From Gp1-AA133 sp963850425 (GTDB lineage: Bacteria; Acidobacteriota; Terriglobia; Terriglobales; Acidobacteriaceae), in contig CAWKLF010000001.1 of assembly GCA_963850425.1 (NCBI GenBank), positions 744,001 through 808,000 of the forward strand: a DNA stretch of 64,000 bases, read 5' to 3'. Positions within the stretch are counted from its first letter, which is position 1. Each line of letters starts with the position of its first letter. A program made the position numbers and the translations under genes. Under the pieces are notes generated by a model. The model was not told where the DNA came from and did no database searches. It saw only the letters and a program-made list of their open reading frames with translations. This document shows positions 17,357 to 26,246 of this stretch, piece by piece.

Positions 17357-20038
17357 CTATTGGAGCAATGAGCCGTTTCCACCATTGGTTGGTTCGTCTG
17401 GAGGGATCACGACCGCCGCCGCTACCCGGTCGCCAGGTTCCAGGTTCAGAAGACGGACGCCCTGGGCGGAGCGGCCGGATTCGCGGATGGTCTTTGAGTC
17501 CATGCGGATGATTTTGCCGTACTGGCTGATCAGCATCACTTGCGACTCTTCGGAAACCTGCGCAATGCCGGTGACTTTGCCGTTGCGTTCCGTAGTCTTC
17601 ACGTTGATGACGCCCTTGCCTCCGCGGTTGGTCAGGCGATACTCGTCGGCGGGCGTGCGCTTGCCGTAGCCGTTCTCGGTTACGGAGAGAATGAGCGAGC
17701 CTTTCTCGGGGACAAGGTCTGCGGCTTCGTCGGATGGGGGCGCGGCTTTCGCGGCGGCCTTGGTCTGAGCCGCTGAGAGTCCTGTGCCTCCGCCGGGCGC
17801 GCCCGGTTTCGGCGTTGTCGCCATGCCGACGATGTAGTCCTTGTCTTCGAGGTTCATGCCGCGGACACCGGTCGCGTTGCGTCCCATGGAGCGGACCGCG
17901 TCTTCTTCGAAACGGATGGCCTGGCCTTCGTGCGAGGCGAGGAAGATGATCTGCTGGCCGTCGGTGAGCGTGGCGCCCACCAGTTCGTCCCCCTCTTCGA
18001 TGTTGATGGCGATGATTCCGCGCGACATCACGTGCGAGAAGTCTTTGAGTTCAGTTTTCTTCACGGTGCCGTTGCGGGTGACAAAGAAGACGTACTTGCT
18101 TTCCTCTTCAAGATCGCGCACGGCAAGCATGGTGCGCACCGTCTCGCCGGGCTGCAGCGAGATCAGGTTGCCCATGTGCTTGCCCTTGCCGGCGGGACCG
18201 ACGTCGGGAATTTCGTAGACCTTCAGCCAATAGACGCGTCCGGCACTGGTGAAGATCAGGATGTAGGCATGGGTGGAAGCGACGAATAGCTGTTCGACGA
18301 AATCTTCGTCGCGCGTCTTCATGCCGGTGCGTCCCGTGCCTCCGCGACGTTGCATGCGGTAGGTTGAGATCGGAGTGCGCTTCAGATAGCCGGAGTGGCT
18401 GACCGTGACGGCGACCTGCTCGTCGGCGATGAGGTCTTCGAGAAGAATTTCTGCGGCTTCGTCTTCAATGATGGTCTTGCGGGCGTCACCGTACTGTTTC
18501 TTGACCTCTTCCAGTTCCTTGATAATCACGCCGCGCAGTTTCTTCTCTGAGCCGAGAATCGATTGATACTCGGTGATGCGCTCGCGCATTTCCGCCAGCT
18601 CTTTGGAGATTTCGTCGATGGAGAGCTTGGTGAGGCGGTGCAGTTGCAGTTCGAGGATGGCGTCGGCCTGCTTCGCGGTGAAGGGCTTTTCGGGATCGAG
18701 TTTAGGAGCACGTCCGGTGATATTGATGTCGATCTTCTTGCCGCCGAAGTAAGCGACAAGGTTCTCGCGGGCGTCGGCACGATTGGCGCTGGCGCGAATG
18801 ATGATGATCACGTTATCAAGGTGATCGAGAGCAGTCAGGTAGCCTTCGAGGATGTGCTCGCGATCCTGTGCTTTGGCTAATAGATACGCTGTGCGGCGGC
18901 GGACAACTTCGACGCGATGATCGATGAAGTACTGGATGGCCTGGATCAGGCCCATCTCACGGGGCTGGCCGTGCGCGATGGCCAGCAGGATCATGCTGAA
19001 GCTCTGCTGCATATCAGTGTGCTTAAAGAGCTGGTTCAGGATGATCTGGGGTTCGGCCCCGCGCTTGAGTTCGACCATGATGCGCATGCCTTCACGGCTG
19101 CTTTCGTCGCGGATGTCGGAGATGTCGTCAATGACTTTGTTGTTGACCAGATCGGCGATGCGCTCGACCAGGCGGGCCTTGTTCACCTGGAAGGGGATCT
19201 CGGTGACGATGATGGCTTGTTTGTCCTTGGTGAGGTTCTCGATGGCAGCGCGGGCACGCATCATGAAGCGACCGCGGCCCGTCTTGTAGGCGTCGACGAT
19301 TCCGGCGCGGCCGTGAATGATGCCGGCGGTCGGGAAATCGGGGCCTTGCACGAATTTCAAAACCTCAGCCAGCGTGGCGTGCGGGTTGTTCACCAGCGTG
19401 ATGGTAGCGTCGACGATTTCGGTAAGGTTGTGTGGCGGAATCTTGGTGGCCATGCCGACCGCGATGCCGTCGGAACCGTTGACCAGAAGATTCGGAATGC
19501 GCGCGGGCAGAACCTCGGGCTCGACTTCGCTGTCGTCGTAATTGGGACGGAAGTCGACGGTCTCTTTGTCGAGATCTTCAAGCAAGGAGGTGGCGACTTG
19601 CGCGAGCTTGGCTTCGGTGTAACGGTCGGCGGCCGGGGGATCTCCATCGACGGAGCCGAAGTTGCCCTGTCCGAACACCAGCGGGTAGCGCATGCTCCAG
19701 GTCTGCGCGAGGCGCACCAGGGCGTCGTAGACGGCGAGGTTGCCGTGCGGGTGGTATTTGCCCATCACGTCGCCGACGATGCGGGCGCACTTGCGGGTGG
19801 CGCGGTTAGGCGCAAGGCCCATCTGCTGCATCGTGTAGAGAATGCGGCGGTGGACCGGCTTTAATCCGTCGCGCACGTCGGGGAGCGCTCGGCCAATAAT
19901 GACCGACATCGAATAATCGAGATACGACCGGCGCATCTCGTCTTCGATGTTGACGGGTTGAATGTTCAGGGCGCCGGGGGAACCACCTTCGCCGGGTGGT
20001 GGCGTTAGTGGAAGTTCGGGATTTTGATCGTCTGCCAT
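17357..20038 (-). CDS. gyrA: DNA gyrase subunit A
   Basis: The 893-residue breakage-reunion subunit of gyrase works with GyrB to introduce negative supercoils. The catalytic Tyr140 lies in AADRYTEAKL, and the GyrA-box QRRGGTG at residues 563-569 marks it as gyrase and not topoisomerase IV. The C-terminal beta-pinwheel follows, with an extra Ala/Lys-rich loop (SAAQTKAAAKAAPPSDEAA). The N-terminus is about 18 residues longer than in E. coli. In the quinolone region YHPHGNLAVYD, residues Asn100 and Leu101 stand where E. coli has Asp82 and Ser83; Asp105 (E. coli 87) is kept. gyrB is 11.5 kb away, not adjacent. Confidence 0.97.
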   Translation of the reverse strand: MADDQNPELPLTPPPGEGGSPGALNIQPVNIEDEMRRSYLDYSMSVIIGRALPDVRDGLKPVHRRILYTMQQMGLAPNRATRKCARIVGDVMGKYHPHGNLAVYDALVRLAQTWSMRYPLVFGQGNFGSVDGDPPAADRYTEAKLAQVATSLLEDLDKETVDFRPNYDDSEVEPEVLPARIPNLLVNGSDGIAVGMATKIPPHNLTEIVDATITLVNNPHATLAEVLKFVQGPDFPTAGIIHGRAGIVDAYKTGRGRFMMRARAAIENLTKDKQAIIVTEIPFQVNKARLVERIADLVNNKVIDDISDIRDESSREGMRIMVELKRGAEPQIILNQLFKHTDMQQSFSMILLAIAHGQPREMGLIQAIQYFIDHRVEVVRRRTAYLLAKAQDREHILEGYLTALDHLDNVIIIIRASANRADARENLVAYFGGKKIDINITGRAPKLDPEKPFTAKQADAILELQLHRLTKLSIDEISKELAEMRERITEYQSILGSEKKLRGVIIKELEEVKKQYGDARKTIIEDEAAEILLEDLIADEQVAVTVSHSGYLKRTPISTYRMQRRGGTGRTGMKTRDEDFVEQLFVASTHAYILIFTSAGRVYWLKVYEIPDVGPAGKGKHMGNLISLQPGETVRTMLAVRDLEEESKYVFFVTRNGTVKKTELKDFSHVMSRGIIAINIEEGDELVGATLTDGQQIIFLASHEGQAIRFEEDAVRSMGRNATGVRGMNLEDKDYIVGMATTPKPGAPGGGTGLSAAQTKAAAKAAPPSDEAADLVPEKGSLILSVTENGYGKRTPADEYRLTNRGGKGVINVKTTERNGKVTGIAQVSEESQVMLISQYGKIIRMDSKTIRESGRSAQGVRLLNLEPGDRVAAAVVIPPDEPTNGGNGSLLQ

Positions 20039-20135
20039 AGGGAATCAGCTTCTAGCTTTTAGCTACGGACTTTCTGGGATTCGGACGCGCGACTGGGGCC
20101 TTGCCTTCGGGAGTTTTCGAAGGTGTCGAGTTTCT

Positions 20136-20155
20136 TGTAAAGTGTTGCATTTACA
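20136..20155. promoter_or_regulatory. palindrome in the gyrA leader
   Basis: TGTAAA (20136-20141), eight bases, then TTTACA (20150-20155). It lies between the proposed gyrA -10 element and the gyrA start codon, about 100 bases before the latter. It could be an operator or simply a hairpin in the leader RNA. Confidence 0.3.
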
Positions 20156-20184
20156 GGAAGTTAATTGGCCTTTTTGTACATAGA

Positions 20185-20193
20185 ATTATACCA
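20185..20193 (-). promoter_or_regulatory. gyrA promoter, extended -10
   Basis: On the minus strand TGGTATAAT gives a consensus TATAAT (20185-20190) with the TGn extension. It lies about 147 bases before the gyrA start. No good -35 is seen, as is common with extended -10 promoters. Confidence 0.5.
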
Positions 20194-20278
20194 CAAGATT
20201 TGCTTCGAGCAGGGGACGAATCGAGGTTAACTGATCGGCTTACGGCTGGCCGGACGCGCCCCTCCACTGAAAGCTCTT

Positions 20279-20387
20279 AACCGCATAGCTCGGAAAGAAC
20301 GGCGGCAAAATTCGCAAAGAAATCAGGGAAACGAAATCCCATTCTCCCTGGCGGCCTTCGCGGCTTTTCTTCGCGAGGTTTGCGGTT
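20279..20387. repeat. 109-bp repeat with AACCGCA inverted ends
   Basis: AACCGCA at 20279-20285 and its inverse TGCGGTT at 20381-20387 bound an A-rich then C/T-rich stretch. The right end overlaps the stop codon of the exporter gene. It resembles the ACCACAGAGGA element class. There is no ORF inside. The rest of the 20039-20385 spacer holds only the gyrA signals. Confidence 0.35.
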
Positions 20388-21957
20388 ATTTTTCGGTGAT
20401 GATTGGTCTCGAATCGATTAAGGCGGCGGCAGTGACAGCGCTGGCGATCGCCAGGGCCGCACAACAGAAAGCGATGATGCGGAAGGCGAAGACGAAGGCT
20501 TCGGCGACGTCCGCTTTAGCTTCTTCTTCAAATTGCTGAGCCAGGTCCGCTGGTAGCGTGATCGCGGCCAACTTCGTGCGATCGGATCGCACTTCATCGC
20601 GGATGTTTTGCGGGACTTCGATGAACGCGAGACGGTGATCGAGTCTGGTCGCAAAGGCGCTGACCATCACGATCCCGAAGACTGCGATGGCCAAAAGTCC
20701 GGCTACGCGGGCAACGGCATTGTTGATGCCGGAGGCGGTGCCGGAGCGCTCGCGGTCGACTGCGGTCATCACGGTGGTGGTAAGCGGGGCGACGCTGACG
20801 GCCATTCCGAATCCCAGGACGACGAATGCCGGGAAGTATGTGGTCCAGTACGATCCGCCGGTGGAGGGTAGGGCGAACAGGACAAAGCCGGCAGCTGCGA
20901 TCAGCGGCCCCATGATCAGAGGACGTTTCGGGCCGTAGCGCGTGACGAGGCCTCCGGACCAGCGGGAGAGAAGAAACATCAGGAGAATGAGTGGCAGGGC
21001 GGCGGCGCCGGCCGCGGTGGCGGAGTAGTGATGCACCTGGATCAGGTTCATCGGAAAGACGAAGAAGAAAATTCCGAGTGCGGAGTAGAGGAAGAGCGTG
21101 AGCAAGTTGGCGCCGAAGAACGTGCGTGAACGAAACAGCGCAGGCGGAACCATCGGGTTGGCGGCGCGCGCTTCGACGAACGGGAAAGCGGCGAGGCACA
21201 CGAGCGCGAAGGCTAGACTCATGAACACGCTAGAGTCGTGCCATCCGAGCCGCGGAGATTCGATGAGTCCGTAGACCAAGCCACCGAGGCCCAGGGTTAC
21301 AAGCGAGGCGCCGAAGAGGTCGAGTCGCTTCGCCGCAGAGCCGCGACTTTCCGGCACACGCCACAACGAAATCACGATGACGGCTGCGGCGAGCGGGAGG
21401 TTGATAAAAAAAATCCAGCGCCAGGAAGCATGCTCGATGAGCCAGCCGCCGAGGACGGGACCGAATGCCATAGTCATGGCGGTAAAGCCGGACCAGGTGC
21501 CGATGGCGCGGCCGCGATCTTTTTCGGGGAAGGATGCGCTGATGAGGGCGAGGCTGCCAGGAGTCAGCAGCGCGGCTCCCATACCCTGAATGGCGCGGGC
21601 GATGATGAGTTGATGGATCGATTGCGCGAGTCCGCATGCAGCCGAGGCGAAGGCAAATATGGTGACCCCTGCCACGAAGATACGCCGGCGGCCGAAGAGA
21701 TCTCCGGCGGAGCCTCCGACGAGGATGAGTGCGCCGAGGAACAGGCCGTAGGACTCAACGACCCATTGCACGTCGATGACGGTGGCTTTAAAGCTGGCTT
21801 GGAGTGCGGGCAGGGCGACATTGACGACCGTGCTGTCGATGAATGCCATGCTGCTGCCGAGGATGGCAGCGGAGAGGATCCATGGGCCGGATTGGGGAGC
21901 GCAGGGAGCGTCCGCGAAGGGAGAGTTGATCGCGGCTTCGTCACAAGGGGAGCGCAT
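20386..21957 (-). CDS. MFS multidrug exporter of the DHA2 (EmrB/QacA) family
   Basis: The 523-residue protein has 14 predicted membrane helices. Motif A is seen as GGSAGDLFGRRRIF, the DHA2 motif at the first helix as LGSSMAFIDSTVVNVALP, and the antiporter motif C region as GFTAMTMAFGPVLGGWLIE. These proton-driven antiporters export hydrophobic drugs or metabolites across the inner membrane. No EmrA-type membrane fusion protein or TetR regulator lies next to it, so it may act alone. The stop codon touches the AACCGCA repeat. It is transcribed towards gyrA in the same direction, with 347 bases between. Confidence 0.9.
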   Translation of the reverse strand: MRSPCDEAAINSPFADAPCAPQSGPWILSAAILGSSMAFIDSTVVNVALPALQASFKATVIDVQWVVESYGLFLGALILVGGSAGDLFGRRRIFVAGVTIFAFASAACGLAQSIHQLIIARAIQGMGAALLTPGSLALISASFPEKDRGRAIGTWSGFTAMTMAFGPVLGGWLIEHASWRWIFFINLPLAAAVIVISLWRVPESRGSAAKRLDLFGASLVTLGLGGLVYGLIESPRLGWHDSSVFMSLAFALVCLAAFPFVEARAANPMVPPALFRSRTFFGANLLTLFLYSALGIFFFVFPMNLIQVHHYSATAAGAAALPLILLMFLLSRWSGGLVTRYGPKRPLIMGPLIAAAGFVLFALPSTGGSYWTTYFPAFVVLGFGMAVSVAPLTTTVMTAVDRERSGTASGINNAVARVAGLLAIAVFGIVMVSAFATRLDHRLAFIEVPQNIRDEVRSDRTKLAAITLPADLAQQFEEEAKADVAEAFVFAFRIIAFCCAALAIASAVTAAALIDSRPIITEK

Positions 21958-22107
21958 GAAGGGTATGGATGCGGGCGGCAGGCGGAGGGTTCGGGCAATG
22001 TGGAATTTGAGTGCGCCGCTGTTTCCACGCTTTAGCGCGGATAGGCGACTGAATTAGCCCACCCTAAGGGGGCCAAGTCCGATCCATCGGCAAAACGCGA
22101 TCGGCCA

Positions 22108-22356
22108 TTGAAAACCATTATTGGTGCTTGAAACCATTATTGGTGCTTGAAACCATTATCCGTCCTTAAGAGCCGTTATCCGTCACTGAAGCGTGATTGA
22201 TCTGTGAATGTGATTGATCTTGAAGCGTGATTGATCTGTGTCGTGATTGATTGTCAAACGTGATTGATCTGAGAATCGTGATTTGATCGGTCAAACGTGA
22301 TTGATCTCTGAAGCGTGAGAGTCCCTGAACGGTGATGAGGCGCTGAAGGTGTCCCG
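22108..22356. repeat. degenerate tandem array, 15-20 bp units, 3' of element A
   Basis: About 14 units. The first three resemble TTGAAACCATTATTGGTGC (19 bp). Later ones drift to CTGAAGCGTGATTGATCT and shorter forms, with a recurring TGAAgC edge and GTGATTGATC core. Unit length varies between 15 and 20. It ends about four bases from hairpin H2 of element A. No ORF and no unique spacers are seen. Confidence 0.75.
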
Positions 22357-22358
22357 AG

Positions 22359-22440
22359 TAGTCGCGGAGCGACGGAATTCATTAGCCCAGCGCGTAAGCG
22401 CTGGGAACTAGCCCCACCGAAGAAAGCCCCGGAGGGGCGA
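22359..22440 (-). repeat. three-hairpin intergenic element, copy A
   Basis: Read on the minus strand: H0 GCCCC/TCC/GGGGC (22426-22438), 20 bases, H1 CCCAGCGC/TTAC/GCGCTGGG (22386-22405), CTAATGA, then H2 GTCGC/TCC/GCGAC (22361-22373). The 35 bp at 22376-22410 are repeated exactly in inverted orientation at 22689-22723 in copy B. Confidence 0.75.
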
Positions 22441-22654
22441 CACTAACCGAAGACGGAATTCTCCTCAAATTCGATCCCGGATTCTTCAATGCGATAAAAG
22501 ATAGTCGGGCCCCGTCGATGGCAAGAACCTTACGGTTCATGTTGCGCGGGATAACCGAGGAGGTGGGCCCCAGACCGTCCGGCGAGATGATAGGAGCCCT
22601 TTTCTCGGGCTTGACAAGCAATGGACATGTTGGCGGCGTACCTGGCTCATTTGC
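22441..22654. other. interior segment between inverted elements A and B
   Basis: About 214 bp lie between the two inverted three-hairpin copies. A minus-strand frame (22382-22798) runs through it but also through the repeats, so I do not call a gene. Together with A and B it forms a symmetrical block with a tandem array on each outer side. Confidence 0.4.
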
Positions 22655-22737
22655 TTTCGCCCCTTCGGGGCTTTCTTCCGGTGTTACATAGTTCCCAGCG
22701 CTTACGCGCTGGGCTAATGAATTTCGCCCTGCGGGCT
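22655..22737 (+). repeat. three-hairpin intergenic element, copy B
   Basis: H0 GCCCC/TTC/GGGGC (22659-22671), 22 bases, H1 CCCAGCGC/TTAC/GCGCTGGG (22694-22713), CTAATGA, then after 12 bases in total H2 GCCC/TGC/GGGC (22726-22736). The 3' arm of H2 is also the start of the first 40-bp array unit. Confidence 0.75.
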
Positions 22738-23003
22738 TAAAACGCGTCGTGCCACTGTGACGTTTCCCCGTGCGGGCTAGACGCGTCGTGGCCACCATGA
22801 CGTTTCGGCTTGCGGGCTAGACGCGTCGTGGCCACCGTAACGTTTCGGCTTGCGGGCTAGACGCGTCGTGGCCGCCGTAACGTTTCGGCTTGCGGGCTAG
22901 ACGCGTCGTGGCTACCCTGACGTTTCGGCTTGCGGGCTTAGACGCATCGTGGCCAACGTGACGTTTCGGCTTGCGGGCTTAGACGCATCGTGGCCGACCA
23001 GGC
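22731..23003. repeat. tandem array of 40-41 bp units, 3' of element B
   Basis: Units start at 22731, 22772, 22812, 22852, 22892, 22932 and 22973 (the last partial). Each begins GCGGGCTAGACGCGTCGTGG and ends in a CGTAACGTTTCGGCTT-like half. Units 3-5 are nearly identical, and the outer units diverge. Successive units are directly adjacent with no spacers. The following 23004-23238 holds nothing recognisable. Confidence 0.85.
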
Positions 23004-23238
23004 CTCCGCACACGTGTGAGGCGTGAATACCCCGACCTGCAGAACATCACCATAGGATTGAGCGTCGGATCAAGCGTCGAGCATCGAGCATCGAGGTTGC
23101 TTTGTTAGGCACGCTTTCTGAGAGTCACGTCACTGCCACAATCCGGGTGACTCGTATTTGCCTTGCGGCCGGGCGGGAACGCAAGCCGATCCGACAGCTC
23201 TACCGGGCTGTTAAGGGACTCTTCGAATCGAATGGTAT

Positions 23239-23928
23239 CTACGGGCGCGTGATCACTTCGTTGGGAGCCGCGGGGACGCGGAACATGATTCCTTGTTGCT
23301 GGTTCGCTTTGATAGTGGCGGGGAGGTCGAGTTGGCTGAGCTTGATTCGCCTCGACCATTGTCCGGTGGTCCAGTAGTCGCCGCGCGCGTAGATCACACC
23401 CGAGATGATGGAGTAGTTGTCGGATTCTTCCCGATGTCCGTCGCGGAAGATGAAAACTGTAGGCGGCAGTTCAGATGGTTTCGATGTTCCATGTACATCG
23501 GATGGAAGCTTTGAAGACCAGGCGGTTTTGGCGTTTGTGAGGGCGGGCTTCGCGTCGGCGACATAGTCTGGTTGCGAGTCGCGTGCACTGGTTGCGCTCG
23601 CTGATGTGCGACGGACGTAGCGGTCGCCTTGCCATTCGATGAGCAAAGGTGCGGCTGATTTTGGTTCGTCAGGAGTGGCGGTCGCGCGCTCGGCTGGTGC
23701 GACGGGTGGTTGGACCACGATCACGGATGGAGCCGAGTCACTGGGCGGGAAATACGAATCCGACCACAGCGGAAACCCAGGATAGAAAGCAGGCGGCATT
23801 CGATGGCGCGGAAACGATCCCGGAGCCGGAAGATTCGAAATGCGCATCGGCGCGTGCGCGGCCTGTGCAAACAACGTTCCCGCGAGGGCGAGTGCCGCGA
23901 CCGAGCCGCCAATGGCGCGCTTCAACAT
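23239..23928 (-). CDS. exported paralogue 2 of a tandem pair, unknown function
   Basis: This protein of about 229 residues has a signal peptide (AIGGSVAALALAGTLFAQAAHA), a Pro-rich middle and a C-terminal module shared with the gene upstream. The shared pattern is PTxxIFxDGH, then NYxII, then a short Gly-containing turn, then LDxxATxKANxxxGxxF. I start it at the ATG at 23928; a TTG at 23934 directly after the upstream stop is also possible. The two genes are almost certainly co-transcribed and translationally coupled. I do not recognise the family. Confidence 0.6.
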   Translation of the reverse strand: MLKRAIGGSVAALALAGTLFAQAAHAPMRISNLPAPGSFPRHRMPPAFYPGFPLWSDSYFPPSDSAPSVIVVQPPVAPAERATATPDEPKSAAPLLIEWQGDRYVRRTSASATSARDSQPDYVADAKPALTNAKTAWSSKLPSDVHGTSKPSELPPTVFIFRDGHREESDNYSIISGVIYARGDYWTTGQWSRRIKLSQLDLPATIKANQQQGIMFRVPAAPNEVITRP

Positions 23929-23934
23929 GGCCAA

Positions 23935-24738
23935 TCAGTTCCCAGGCAGTTGCGGCAGTTTGAAGTCGTTGCCTTCGTCGTCGTTGGCTTTCTGCGTGGC
24001 CACGACATCGAGATCGGCGATTGGAACCTTCTGACGACGGCCAGGGGTAAGGTCGTAAAGATTCGCGCCTACGATGGCGTAGTTGCTGATCTGCTGCTTG
24101 TGGCCATCTTTGAAAATCAGGATCGTCGGCTGCAGCGCAGTTACGCTCTCGGAAGCGGCGGCGGGGGGATCGGCGGCGCGAGTTGTGGACGGCGGCGCAT
24201 CTTCAGGAGCTGCGGCCGGGGCCGGCGGACGGGGAACTGACGCTCTTGGCCTGTCGGGCAAATAGTCATTGGCGGCGCGCTCGCCGGAGCCACGGCGATC
24301 GAAAATTGTTGGCCCGCCTTGGTACGAGTCAGGCACATCTTGCGGAGGCGCTTCATCGGCAACTGTGCCGTCGTAATCCGTCTCGGGATAGTACGGGACG
24401 TAGTACGGCACGTAGTAAACCGAACCGTTGTTTCCGTCGTGACGATGGCCGTTGTTTCCGTCGTGAGTGCGGTGGTGGCCTGGCTGTCCGCTGGCTTGCG
24501 GTTGATTCGGATGTGGATGCACCGGATGCGGAGCACCTGGGCCACGCGGCCCGACTGACGTCACGCTGGGTGGAACTCCGTTGAAGCCAGAACGTCCGCC
24601 GAAACCAAAAGAGGTGACCGAAGGCGGCACACCGTTTGCCTGGGCTGCGGCCGAGAGCGAGAAGAAAACAACGAGCAACATCGCGAGAAGCAGCGTCCCG
24701 TACCGCATTTGGAAATCATACTCCAGGTGAAGCGGCAT
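23935..24738 (-). CDS. exported paralogue 1 of a tandem pair, unknown function
   Basis: This 267-residue protein has a signal segment (YGTLLLAMLLVVFFSLSAAA). The mature N-terminus carries a duplicated NGVPPSVTS motif. Next come a His/Asn-rich stretch with two DGNNG repeats, YVPYYVPYYPETD and a long Pro/Ala-rich region. The C-terminal 60 residues form the module shared with its neighbour (PTILIFKDGHKQQISNYAIV, then DLDVVATQKANDDEG). GAGGAG stands about six bases before the ATG at 24738. The low-complexity layout suggests a surface or wall-associated protein. Its function is unknown. Confidence 0.6.
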   Translation of the reverse strand: MPLHLEYDFQMRYGTLLLAMLLVVFFSLSAAAQANGVPPSVTSFGFGGRSGFNGVPPSVTSVGPRGPGAPHPVHPHPNQPQASGQPGHHRTHDGNNGHRHDGNNGSVYYVPYYVPYYPETDYDGTVADEAPPQDVPDSYQGGPTIFDRRGSGERAANDYLPDRPRASVPRPPAPAAAPEDAPPSTTRAADPPAAASESVTALQPTILIFKDGHKQQISNYAIVGANLYDLTPGRRQKVPIADLDVVATQKANDDEGNDFKLPQLPGN

Positions 24739-24987
24739 GGCATTCTCCTCGTTTATTAGATGTTGGCGGAGCGGAATTCGTTCTGCCCGGACGGAGGTGG
24801 ATGGTAATCAAAGTAACTTCGCGTTGAAACGAGACGTGATCAAGTACCTACCTCGACTAAGTATGTGAGCGAGTGAGGTTTCTCGGTGGGTAGCATGGGG
24901 CCTGCTTCCGCGCAGGGAGGCTCCTTCCTCGGAAAGAACGGATTCGGCTGCGCCTCTTGCGTGGTTTCATGGCTTTCAAGAGCACGC

Positions 24988-26208
24988 TCAGGGTGAGCCC
25001 GCCCGGGCCAGTTCGACAAGGCTCCAGGAAGCGTAAGCCAGCATCAGGCCGAAGGTGCCGGCCAGCACAAGTGTGCGCTGTTTCGTTTCCAGCAGGTCGG
25101 CACAGATGCCTGCGACGAACACGAAAAGGAACGGGACGGCGATCAGCTGAAAACCCAAGCCTTGGTAGTGCGGGGTGGCAAAACCGAGCAGCAGACAAAA
25201 GGCTGCGACGAGAAGAGGCGCGGTGTTGCCGAAGTAGCGAGCCCTGGGCCAGAGTGCGAACGTGGCGAGCGACACGGGCAAGGCGAACACGAGGGCCGGA
25301 CTGTTCTGACCGAGGACAGCGAACAATTCACGATAGGCGGCGGGCATCGAGAACACCTGCGGCGTAAATCCCAGCCAACTGGCATGGCGCAGCGCGTCCA
25401 CGAAAGCGGAGGGCCGGAAGAAATAAGCGGCGAACAGCAATAGGAGCGCAATTCCGCACGCCGAGAACCAGATGGTGGCGGCGGCGCCCCGGCGGGTCGG
25501 CGCGAGATAGAGCATGAAGATCAGGGCAAGGGGCGCGAGCACGAAGAGAGAAAATTGGGAACCCACCGCGAGAACGATCGAGACGCCGAGCAGCAACGTA
25601 CGGCGCCAGTTCCAGAGCACGACTTCACGAGGCGCGTAGAGCGTGTGCGCGACGGCAATGCCGGTAAAGATGGTCCCGAATGCTCCCCATGCAGCACCGG
25701 CTTCCGGTTCCGCGAACCAGACGGAGGCTGCGCGAATCATTCCTGGAGAGAAACAATAAAGGATGAGTGCGATGAATCCGCCTTCGTTGCCGTAAAGACG
25801 TCGGGCCACGTACCAGAGGGAAGCGCCGAGCAGCAGGCCGAACGCCAGGTGCGGCAGGCGCGCCAGAAATCCCCAATAGAGAAGCGAATCGGACTGAAAG
25901 CGGCCGGGCCACACCAGGAGGGGCGCGGACGAAATGAGATACCAGAGCGCGGAGTGATCGGGGTCGATGCCGTCATTGTCTCGAATGCGCGGCGGTGGGC
26001 CGGGGCCCAGCGCGGAGTGAGGATCAGGTGCGGACGCCATGCGCGGGGAGCGATGCCAAAGGCGCAGGCCGGTGTCGAGGCGGTACCATTCGCGCAGATC
26101 CATGTCGCCGGTGCGCAAGCTGTGGGTGATGAGCCAGGTGCACTGCGCGAGAAAAATGAGGAGCAGAGTTCCGGCGATCCATTGCGGCTTGCCAACAGGT
26201 CCCAGCAT
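24988..26208 (-). CDS. polytopic membrane protein, GT-C glycosyltransferase-like
   Basis: The 406-residue protein has about ten hydrophobic segments. A long first periplasmic loop (residues about 32-95) contains charged and Pro-rich sequence, followed by helices with RLPHLAFGLLLGASLWYVARRLYGNEGG. The layout of one N-terminal helix, a large loop and many further helices resembles the dolichyl-phosphate-mannose-type GT-C glycosyltransferases. The catalytic Asp/Glu motif is not clear, so the call is tentative. It is divergent from the CPBP protease gene, with only 38 bases between the starts. Confidence 0.5.
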   Translation of the reverse strand: MLGPVGKPQWIAGTLLLIFLAQCTWLITHSLRTGDMDLREWYRLDTGLRLWHRSPRMASAPDPHSALGPGPPPRIRDNDGIDPDHSALWYLISSAPLLVWPGRFQSDSLLYWGFLARLPHLAFGLLLGASLWYVARRLYGNEGGFIALILYCFSPGMIRAASVWFAEPEAGAAWGAFGTIFTGIAVAHTLYAPREVVLWNWRRTLLLGVSIVLAVGSQFSLFVLAPLALIFMLYLAPTRRGAAATIWFSACGIALLLLFAAYFFRPSAFVDALRHASWLGFTPQVFSMPAAYRELFAVLGQNSPALVFALPVSLATFALWPRARYFGNTAPLLVAAFCLLLGFATPHYQGLGFQLIAVPFLFVFVAGICADLLETKQRTLVLAGTFGLMLAYASWSLVELARAGSP

Positions 26209-26246
26209 AAAAATCGCACGACAGAATAAGGAGCGAGTGTTTTACC

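Noticed and set aside
22382..22798. 138-codon minus-strand gene
   Set aside because: It runs through both inverted repeats and into the 40-bp array, has no ribosome binding site, and its predicted protein is Pro/Ser-rich without a recognisable domain.
22731..23003. CRISPR array
   Set aside because: Units are 40-41 bp and directly adjacent with no unique spacers, and no cas gene is in the window. It is a tandem repeat.
23102..23377. 91-codon plus-strand gene
   Set aside because: It overlaps the end of the exported paralogue gene at 23239-23928 and has no coding features.
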